Below are positions 1 through 4,435 of a DNA stretch of 6,231 nt, piece by piece; the first letter of the stretch is position 1; every line of letters starts with the position of its first letter. Position numbers and translations under genes: made by a program. The notes beneath the pieces were generated by a model. It saw only the letters and a list, made by a program, of their open reading frames with translations. It had not been told where the DNA came from and made no database searches. The stretch is from Akkermansiaceae bacterium (lineage in GTDB: Bacteria; Verrucomicrobiota; Verrucomicrobiia; Verrucomicrobiales; Akkermansiaceae). The stretch spans positions 1 to 6,231 of the forward strand of contig JALZUH010000062.1 in assembly GCA_023301645.1 (NCBI GenBank), given 5' to 3'.

Positions 1-79
1 CTTGGCTTCCAGCTATCAGGTCTACCTCCCAATCTCCAAACCTTAGCCTCTCATCGACAACATCAGGGCGGTGCTCTAA
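1..79 (-). pseudogene. IS30-family transposase fragment, 5'-truncated, runs off left edge
   Basis: Reading the minus strand from 79 down to 2 gives LEHRPDVVDERLRFGDWEVD (79 to 20), then LIAGSQ. This matches the start of the IS30-family DDE integrase core, where the motif R-x-R-F-G-D-W-E-x-D-L-I-x-G carries the first catalytic aspartate (codon 22-20). In an intact IS30 transposase roughly 130 or more residues (helix-turn-helix region) precede this point. Here the frame runs instead into the inverted repeat at 84-145 and stops at TAG 148-146, with no homologous upstream sequence. The amino-terminal part is therefore missing and the gene is a remnant. Its downstream half lies outside the window, so I cannot say whether the rest is intact. 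Family assignment is firm; the status as a pseudogene is inferred from the missing 5' part. Confidence 0.8.
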
Positions 80-83
80 GCCT

Positions 84-145
84 GGGGATGTCCCATATAT
101 CGTTAAATCAGCCACCGCAGTTTTAACGATATATGGGACATCCCC
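84..145. repeat. Perfect 24-bp inverted repeat with 14-nt spacer (REP/MITE-like)
   Basis: The left arm 84-107 starts GGGGATGTCCCATATATC. The right arm 122-145 is its exact reverse complement, ending GATATATGGGACATCCCC. The arms enclose TCAGCCACCGCAGT (108-121). No T-tract follows on either strand, so it does not look like an intrinsic terminator. It sits exactly at the junction between the truncated IS30 fragment and another gene fragment, which suggests a mobile palindromic element (REP, MITE) or two abutted insertion-sequence ends. I see no clear target-site duplication in the flanks. The family cannot be named from one copy. Confidence 0.85.
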
Positions 146-167
146 CTAAAAACAAGTTGCCGCTTGA

Positions 168-377
168 AAAAATACTGAAAGTAAATCAACGAATGCCCAA
201 GCTATTGGCCGCCAGCAATCGACTTCGCAGAAAACACAAATTATTACGCAACCTCCGAACGAATTAAAATCATCATCGGATAACCATAAATCACCTGGTT
301 GGCTTTACTGGATTTTAGGTTCGTTGATTCTGGTCGGTGTTGGGGTGCTTTTTGGGAATAGTCGCAAGGGTTCATAG
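168..377 (+). pseudogene. C-terminal remnant of a membrane-anchored protein
   Basis: An open frame of about 69 codons runs from just after TGA (165-167) to TAG (375-377) without a usable start codon before its membrane segment. The translated product has a polar Ser/Thr/Gln/Asn-rich linker (for example STNAQAIGRQQSTSQKTQ), then SPGWLYWILGSLILVGVGVL, one hydrophobic helix of about 17-18 residues. It ends with a short basic tail, GNSRKGS. This layout of linker, single helix and positively charged end is typical of a C-terminal membrane anchor. The missing 5' part and the adjacent inverted repeat at 84-145 suggest that the rest was lost by rearrangement. The parent family is not recognisable. 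A competing ORF in another frame (133-267) overlaps its first half. Confidence 0.45.
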
Positions 378-387
378 GTGTCTTAAA

Positions 388-543
388 ATGCGGCCTGTGG
401 TGCGATTTCAGGAGCGGACACTTGCTGGTGAGACTGATGCTCATGGTGGCTGTGTGCCTCAGGAGTATGCTTGTGGGTTCCAATACCCCGAAATTAAAGT
501 TGAGCCTATGTGGTTTGTGGCTACTGTATTGGAGACTATATGA
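388..543 (+). CDS. Small hypothetical ORF, translationally coupled to DUF2071 gene
   Basis: A 51-codon frame begins MRPVVRFQERTLAGETDAHG and ends VEPMWFVATVLETI. I do not recognise it. Two details support translation: AGGTG at 376-380 lies seven bases before the ATG and matches the anti-Shine-Dalgarno sequence, and the stop TGA (541-543) overlaps the ATG of the next gene as ATGA, the usual geometry of coupled genes. Against it are the short length, the lack of a recognisable domain, and the position next to gene debris at 168-377. It could be the remnant of a longer gene or a chance frame. No signal peptide or membrane helix is evident. Confidence 0.35.
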   Translation: MRPVVRFQERTLAGETDAHGGCVPQEYACGFQYPEIKVEPMWFVATVLETI

Positions 544-1292
544 GTGAACCTTGCTACCCTACAGATGCCCAGCGGCTTGCTGCGCGTGAGCGACCGTCTA
601 CAGCGGTGGTGATGAAGCAGAGGTGGTCACATCTGCTATTCTTGCATTGGGAAATTGATGCTGAGCTAGTGCAGAAGAGTCTGCCTAAGGGGCTGACTGT
701 GGATACCTTTGAAGGGAAGGCTTATATCGGAGTGGTGCCGTTTTTTATGCAGCGGATCCGCCCAGTTTACTGTCCACCTGTGCCAGGGCTTTCTTGGTTT
801 CAGGAGGTGAATGTAAGAACCTATGTGTATGATGAGCAGGGGCGGCCTGGTGTGTGGTTTTTCTCACTGGACTGTAATCAATGGCTGGCGGTTAAAATAG
901 CACGTATGCTTTTTAATCTACCTTATCAGCACGCGCGCATGTCAGTTGCTAACGATGGGGTGAATCTAACCTATCAGTCCCAGCGCCGTGTCGATGCTGA
1001 TGTGCAGAAGTTCGTCTATCCATCAGTCGTAGAGTCTGGATGTGAGTCTAGAGTGGGTAGCTTGGAGTTTTTTTTACTGGAAAGATATCGCTTATTTAGT
1101 GCCGATAAAAAGGGCAACTTGTATCAGGGGTTAGTGAATCATACACCGTATGAGTATAGAGATGTGCTCGTGGAGAGTGATACCTCGCGACTGATCTCTC
1201 TAGCGGGATTTGAGATAGCGGATGAGGCTCCTGTTTCGAGTATCATTGCTAAGCATGTGGATGTTAGCATTTTCCCACTGCAGCGAATCTAA
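540..1292 (+). CDS. DUF2071 / YqjF-like family protein
   Basis: The product is 250 aa. I start it at ATG 540 because GGAG (531-534) lies five bases upstream. A longer start at 510 would add ten residues with no family support. The sequence fits the DUF2071 (YqjF, COG3361) family: WSHLLFLHWEID near residues 29-40, GLTVDTFEGKAYIGVVPF at 51-68, PGLSWFQEVNVRTYV at 82-96, GVWFFSLD at 104-111, LEFFLLERYRLFS at 175-187 and GLVNHTPY at 197-204. Length is normal for the family and the frame is intact. The protein looks cytosolic, with no signal peptide or membrane helix. The biochemical function of the family is not established, so none is assigned. The only close neighbour on the strand is the overlapping small ORF at 388-543. 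A weak stem-loop follows at 1325-1340. Confidence 0.88.
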   Translation: MSEPCYPTDAQRLAARERPSTAVVMKQRWSHLLFLHWEIDAELVQKSLPKGLTVDTFEGKAYIGVVPFFMQRIRPVYCPPVPGLSWFQEVNVRTYVYDEQGRPGVWFFSLDCNQWLAVKIARMLFNLPYQHARMSVANDGVNLTYQSQRRVDADVQKFVYPSVVESGCESRVGSLEFFLLERYRLFSADKKGNLYQGLVNHTPYEYRDVLVESDTSRLISLAGFEIADEAPVSSIIAKHVDVSIFPLQRI

Positions 1293-1324
1293 CTTAGAAT
1301 TTGCAGGAGTAAAAAACTGTGATG

Positions 1325-1340
1325 GCTGTAGCTTAACAGC
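1325..1340 (+). terminator. Weak stem-loop after the DUF2071 gene
   Basis: GCTGT (1325-1329) and ACAGC (1336-1340) can pair around AGCTTA. They are followed by a T-rich but interrupted stretch, TTAATTCTTATT. The stem is only five base pairs (six with a G-T pair), so termination here would be inefficient. It is the only terminator-like structure between the DUF2071 gene and the next promoter. Confidence 0.3.
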
Positions 1341-1420
1341 TTAATTCTTATTATAAATAGATGACAGAACGAAAATTGACACGTAATTAAGGAAGGTTAA
1401 TAAAATAGCTACGCCATATA

Positions 1421-1448
1421 TCGACAAGAATGATAAACTAGCTATAAT
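1421..1448 (+). promoter_or_regulatory. Candidate sigma70-type promoter for the 56-aa/167-aa pair
   Basis: TCGACA (1421-1426, five of six to TTGACA) is followed after 16 bases by a perfect TATAAT (1443-1448). Transcription would start near 1455, leaving a leader of about 113 bases before the ATG at 1568. A second candidate lies just upstream: TTGACA at 1376-1381 with TAAAAT at 1401-1406, but its 19-base spacing is long. The region 1293-1567 otherwise contains no gene that I can support. Confidence 0.5.
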
Positions 1449-1506
1449 ATGTCGTAGAGGATTATAATTTCCGCTTGCAAAAATTAATATCATGTGTTGT
1501 TTGAGA

Positions 1507-1522
1507 GTCACCTTGAGGTGAC
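1507..1522. promoter_or_regulatory. Short palindrome in the leader of the 56-aa gene
   Basis: GTCACCTTGAGGTGAC consists of seven-base arms GTCACCT and AGGTGAC separated by TG. It lies about 50 bases downstream of the predicted transcription start and 45 bases before the ATG at 1568. It could be an operator for a dimeric regulator or a small hairpin in the mRNA leader. Nothing in the sequence decides between these. Confidence 0.35.
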
Positions 1523-1567
1523 CGAAAAGTTGCCCTGAGGAGAAGCACAATTACAAGACTACTCACA

Positions 1568-1738
1568 ATGAATGACAAATTTGATGAAATATGGGCGGCC
1601 ACTTTAGGAAGCACCTTGGACATCACCAAGGAGGAAGCCGTTACCTCTAATGGTCTCGATGACAAGACAGCCTCCATGTTTGAAGGCTTCCACAACAAAA
1701 GTGATAAAGAAGTTCTAGCGGCGCTCACTAAAGACTAG
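1568..1738 (+). CDS. Small acidic hypothetical protein, 56 aa
   Basis: The frame begins MNDKFDEIWAATLGSTLDIT and ends KSDKEVLAALTKD. It is a small, soluble, charged and mainly helical-looking protein without cysteine, signal peptide or membrane helix, and I do not recognise a family. Codons look coding, and the next gene starts one base after its stop, so the two are probably co-transcribed from the promoter at 1421-1448. The ATG has no Shine-Dalgarno sequence at the right distance. GAGGAG at 1537-1542 is 25 bases away, but it stands seven bases before an in-frame ATT (1550-1552) that would add ITRLLT, so a rare AUU start is possible. Small size and the tight pairing recall toxin/antitoxin or protein/immunity pairs, but no motif supports a specific role. 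Confidence 0.55.
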   Translation: MNDKFDEIWAATLGSTLDITKEEAVTSNGLDDKTASMFEGFHNKSDKEVLAALTKD

Positions 1739-1739
1739 A

Positions 1740-2243
1740 ATGCCAGAAAGAAACAATTCATTTAGGGAACAGGCTCGCGGATTGACCCGAGCCTTTTTCT
1801 TATACCTTCATGAAAGCTGTGGTATTAGTTTGGATGAAGATACTCAAATCAACTTAATTAACACGTCCTTTGTTCATCTTGGGAATCACATTCGATTGCA
1901 TCGCATTTATCAAAATAATATTGATGGGTTCAAGGTTTGCGGATTTCTATCATATTATACAGCAAAGCATATAGCCAGCACTACAACACATGGTGCTACA
2001 CAAGACCCTGTGAAAGAGTGCTGCCGAAGTGGTGTCGAATTTTTAAATAAGCTTCTCAAGCTCCAGTCAAGTAGTAGATATGATCTTAACCATGATGATA
2101 AAGCTTACTTAACATCCATGCTCTATGCGGAGGCTGTTAATAACTGTGAAATTGGTATTGGGGCTAATGGGCTGGCCTCTATTTTTTCGTTTGTGCTGAA
2201 AGTCAATCCAAAGACTACTGAAAGCATTTTATCTAAGCTCTAG
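1740..2243 (+). CDS. Hypothetical protein, 167 aa, paired with the 56-aa gene
   Basis: The ATG follows the stop of the 56-aa gene after a single base, a spacing typical of translational re-initiation. There is no good Shine-Dalgarno sequence of its own. The product starts MPERNNSFREQARGLTRAFF, is rich in Asn, Ser, His and Leu, contains CGFLSYYTAKHIA near residues 67-79 and a Cys pair at about 94-95, and ends NPKTTESILSKL. It looks soluble and helical. I recognise no domain, and length cannot be compared with a family. The DNA is clearly more AT-rich than the signalling gene at 2692-4296, which suggests horizontal acquisition. A strong terminator-like hairpin with a T-tract lies inside codons 11-20 (1771-1800), so full-length transcription may be limited. 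No internal ATG occurs until about residue 127, so a start after the hairpin would need a TTG. Confidence 0.6.
   Translation: MPERNNSFREQARGLTRAFFLYLHESCGISLDEDTQINLINTSFVHLGNHIRLHRIYQNNIDGFKVCGFLSYYTAKHIASTTTHGATQDPVKECCRSGVEFLNKLLKLQSSSRYDLNHDDKAYLTSMLYAEAVNNCEIGIGANGLASIFSFVLKVNPKTTESILSKL
1771..1800 (+). terminator. Terminator-like hairpin inside the 167-aa ORF
   Basis: AGGCTCG (1771-1777) pairs with CGAGCCT (1788-1794). Inside the loop GG (1779-1780) can also pair with CC (1786-1787). The stem is followed directly by TTTTCTTAT. By sequence this is a good intrinsic terminator, placed 33 bases after the stop of the 56-aa gene but within the first 20 codons of the 167-aa gene. Translation from ATG 1740 would disrupt the stem. 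Confidence 0.55.
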
Positions 2244-2255
2244 AGTTTTAGAATT

Positions 2256-2265
2256 CACTTAAGTG
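2256..2265. repeat. 10-bp palindrome CACTTAAGTG between two orphan ORFs
   Basis: CACTTAAGTG is self-complementary and lies 12 bases after the stop of the 167-aa gene. It is flanked by AT-rich sequence (TTTTAGAATT before, TAAATAAAA after). It is too short to call an operator or terminator with any assurance. The rest of the gap 2244-2328 shows nothing recognisable. Confidence 0.25.
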
Positions 2266-2328
2266 TAAATAAAAGGCAGGCGCGTAGTTTAGAGTGATTA
2301 GCTTACGCAAAGGCGCGAAGATACAAAG

Positions 2329-2655
2329 TTGTATGAAAATGTTTTTGAGGTAAATTCAGTTCTCTTGTTTCATTTTATAGGTGTTTGGGGCGCGGGGGGA
2401 GGAACAAGTCTACTTGATGTCGATCTGGATTGGCATGATCTTATGGATACTTCTAATTTTTTTAGTTCAGACGTAAGGACTTCTATAATGAGCGGTGTCA
2501 AGTCCATGAAATCCTTAGGTAAAGATACTGAGCTCATACTTGGTCTAGATGAAAGATATGACGAGTTTGATGAATGGTTGATTTCCACACTTGCAGAAGA
2601 GTTTGCCAATAGAGGCTACAAAGCTCCTAAGGAACCTAAGTGGCCATTGTGTTAA
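2329..2655 (+). CDS. Hypothetical protein, about 108 aa, start uncertain or 5'-truncated
   Basis: The frame is open from 2302 to the TAA at 2653-2655. The first possible start is TTG 2329 without a Shine-Dalgarno sequence. The only ATG nearby is 2443, which would give 70 residues. The product reads VWGAGGGTSLLDVDLDWHDL in its first half, then an acidic helical part (GLDERYDEFDEWLISTLAEE), and ends APKEPKWPLC. I recognise no family. Because the carboxy end looks well formed while the start does not, a plausible reading is the surviving 3' part of a longer gene. Another reading is a genuine short gene with a TTG start. It belongs to the AT-rich orphan block that begins at about 1293, and it is followed by a hairpin at 2664-2691. 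Confidence 0.4.
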   Translation: MYENVFEVNSVLLFHFIGVWGAGGGTSLLDVDLDWHDLMDTSNFFSSDVRTSIMSGVKSMKSLGKDTELILGLDERYDEFDEWLISTLAEEFANRGYKAPKEPKWPLC

Positions 2656-2663
2656 ACACCTGT

Positions 2664-2691
2664 GAAAGACCGACACTTAGCGAGGTCTTTC
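2664..2691. terminator. Hairpin between convergent genes (likely bidirectional terminator)
   Basis: GAAAGACC (2664-2671) pairs with GGTCTTTC (2684-2691) around a 12-base loop, an 8-bp perfect stem. On the plus strand it is followed by TTAGC after the T-rich arm; on the minus strand it begins directly after the stop of the phosphatase gene at 2692. T-tracts are short, but the placement between two converging genes fits a shared terminator. Confidence 0.6.
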
Positions 2692-4296
2692 TTAGCTGTG
2701 CTTTACGTCGAGGGCTAGTAGGCAGACGTCGTCGTTAAATTCATGACTGACTGAGTAGTCGAGGGAGCTCTGTAGGAGCTGATCAAGGCAGGTTTGTAGG
2801 TCTGCTGCGGCGCTTTGCTGCACGTGCTTGATGACACCTTCTACACCGAGCTCGTTCTGCTGGGCGTCTTCGACTTCGTGGAGTCCGTCGGTGAAGAGTA
2901 GTAGACGGTCGACTTGGTCGAGAGGGATGGTTTCTGATGTGTAGGCAGCTGTGGGGATGAGTCCGAGTGCGGGGTGAGTTTTCTTATTGGCTGGGACGAT
3001 TTGCTTGGCTTGGCCGTCTTTTAGAGTGATGGGGTGGGGGTGGCCTGCGCAGGAGTAGCTGATGGTTTTCTGTTTCAGGTCGATGACGCTGTAGATGGCT
3101 GTGGCAAACATGGTGACACCAGCGCGGTTGAGGATGGAGACGAGGCCTTCATTGATCCCTTTGAGGAAGAGGTGAGGCTGCTCGGTGGAGTCGTGCTCCT
3201 TTTCCATAAGCCCTCGAATCATGGATACGACGAGTGAGGCTCTTACCCCGTGACCCATGACGTCGCAGATGAGAACACCAATGCAGTGCTCTGAGATGGG
3301 CATGAATTCATAGAAGTCTCCTGCCATTTCTGAGGCAGGGGAGTAGCGTGAGGCGAAGTCGACCTGCTGTCCCTCAGACTGGAGCTGCATGCCATTGAGA
3401 TTTTGTGGGAGGAGTGCCTGCTGGATTTCTCGGGCGAGCTGGAGCTCTTCTTCGAAGGCTACATTCCTGCTCTGTAGTTCTTTCGCCATGCTGGTGAGCA
3501 TGCGCTGAGTGCGGACGAGGTCTGTGATGTCGCTGGTGATGCCGAAGGTGCCACAGATGTTCCCTTTTTTGTCAGTCCATGGGAGTTTCGAGCTTTTTGC
3601 CCATGTGTCTTCTTTGCCTTGGACTTGGAACCACATTTCACGATGCACTTCATTGAGCTGAGGTATTTGGCTCTCCATGATATCGAGCTCTCTGGCGCGT
3701 GTGGCATCGGAGTGCTCGCTGTCGAAGAAGTCTTTGTCCGTTTTGCCGATGACCTCTTCGGTGCACTTGGCGCCGAGTTTTTCTACGGTGGAGCTGTTTG
3801 CGAGAACGAATCGTGACTGGGTGTCTTTGTAGTAGACGTTAACGGGCACGTTTTCAATAAGCTGCTTGAGCCTGTAGCGTTCTTCTTCGAGTGCTAGCTC
3901 CGCTTTTTTACGCAGTGAGATGTTAATGATCGAGCCGACGAGTCGGGTAGGTGTGCTGTCTTCACTATGGACGATGATGGCGCGTATTCTTAGCCAGTGC
4001 CATGTGCCATCGGGGTGGCGGTAGCGGCAGTCGGAGGCGAAGGTGTTGTCAGAGTCATCTAATAGGGATAGGCGGAAGGCTTCTTTGAACTCAGGAAGGT
4101 CTTCTTCGTGAAAGTAGTCGTCTGCATGGGTGAAGATGTTAGGCGCACTTTCTTCATCATAGCCGAGAAACTTGAGAACTCTTTCAGAATAGTAAATATC
4201 GGGGTCTCCTGCATACCAGTCCCAGACGCCTTCATTGGAGGCGAGGAGGGCAAGTTCATTTCTATCTTGGGTGTTTTTAGGAGTTTGGGGTTCCAT
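2692..4296 (-). CDS. PAS-PAS-SpoIIE (PP2C-type) serine/threonine phosphatase, RsbU-like
   Basis: The 534-aa soluble protein has three parts. PAS/PAC domain 1 spans about residues 18-130 (GVWDWYAGDPDIYYSERVL, then PDGTWHWLR and GSIINISLRK). PAS domain 2 spans about 142-262 (ENVPVNVYYKD, then GTFGITSDITD). A helical linker at 263-298 ends in LAREIQQALLP, the hallmark before SpoIIE/RsbU phosphatase domains. The phosphatase domain (about 312-532) keeps all motifs: EMAGDFYE with D327, DVMGHGVRA with D345, CAGHPHP near 416-422, LLLFTDGLHE with D470, and NDDVCLLAL with D522/D523. Such enzymes dephosphorylate a serine on a STAS anti-anti-sigma protein, with PAS sensing of a small ligand or redox state. 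No membrane helix, receiver domain, anti-sigma kinase or STAS gene is present here, so its partner is elsewhere. ATG 4296 lacks a Shine-Dalgarno sequence. A candidate promoter lies at 4349-4377. Confidence 0.93.
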   Translation of the reverse strand: MEPQTPKNTQDRNELALLASNEGVWDWYAGDPDIYYSERVLKFLGYDEESAPNIFTHADDYFHEEDLPEFKEAFRLSLLDDSDNTFASDCRYRHPDGTWHWLRIRAIIVHSEDSTPTRLVGSIINISLRKKAELALEEERYRLKQLIENVPVNVYYKDTQSRFVLANSSTVEKLGAKCTEEVIGKTDKDFFDSEHSDATRARELDIMESQIPQLNEVHREMWFQVQGKEDTWAKSSKLPWTDKKGNICGTFGITSDITDLVRTQRMLTSMAKELQSRNVAFEEELQLAREIQQALLPQNLNGMQLQSEGQQVDFASRYSPASEMAGDFYEFMPISEHCIGVLICDVMGHGVRASLVVSMIRGLMEKEHDSTEQPHLFLKGINEGLVSILNRAGVTMFATAIYSVIDLKQKTISYSCAGHPHPITLKDGQAKQIVPANKKTHPALGLIPTAAYTSETIPLDQVDRLLLFTDGLHEVEDAQQNELGVEGVIKHVQQSAAADLQTCLDQLLQSSLDYSVSHEFNDDVCLLALDVKHS

Positions 4297-4348
4297 TGAG
4301 TGCTATGAGGATGTGGTGGAAGATGCTCGTTATTGAAGAGGGGGATTT

Positions 4349-4377
4349 ATTAAGACATCTTAATGTTTCTTTGGCAA
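4349..4377 (-). promoter_or_regulatory. Candidate promoter of the phosphatase gene with overlapping palindrome
   Basis: On the minus strand TTGCCA (4377-4372) is followed after 17 bases by CTTAAT (4354-4349), giving a predicted leader of about 45 bases before ATG 4296. The perfect palindrome ATTAAGACATCTTAAT (arms 4349-4355 and 4358-4364) covers the -10 hexamer and part of the spacer, where a bound dimer would block RNA polymerase. The -10 match is only four of six, so this is tentative. Confidence 0.4.
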
Positions 4378-4435
4378 TGACTGAAGCGTGATATTTCTCA
4401 TAGATGATGACCTGTTTAGAGGGCAATGAGCTTGC

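Noticed and set aside
244..483. Minus-strand 79-codon ORF across the anchor remnant
   Set aside because: Low-complexity composition and no start signal; it is antisense to better-supported plus-strand frames.
1341..1550. Minus-strand hydrophobic ORF in the AT-rich gap, with a 50-residue version starting MILIFASGNYNPLRH
   Set aside because: No ribosome site and it opposes the best promoter in the region. AT-rich DNA readily yields hydrophobic frames by chance. It cannot be excluded entirely.
1462..1728. Minus-strand 88-codon ORF opposite the 56-aa gene
   Set aside because: Mirror frame of the 56-aa gene, with implausible composition, no ribosome site, and a poor position relative to the plus-strand coding signal.
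2263..2320. Possible integron attC-like site (GCGTA...TACGC with nearby GGCGCG) before the 108-aa ORF
   Set aside because: No GTTRRRY core site or matching partner box; the stem is only five base pairs.
3034..3237. Plus-strand ORFs inside the phosphatase gene (also 3619-3816 and 4108-4299)
   Set aside because: Antisense frames of a complete, motif-rich gene with no independent signals.
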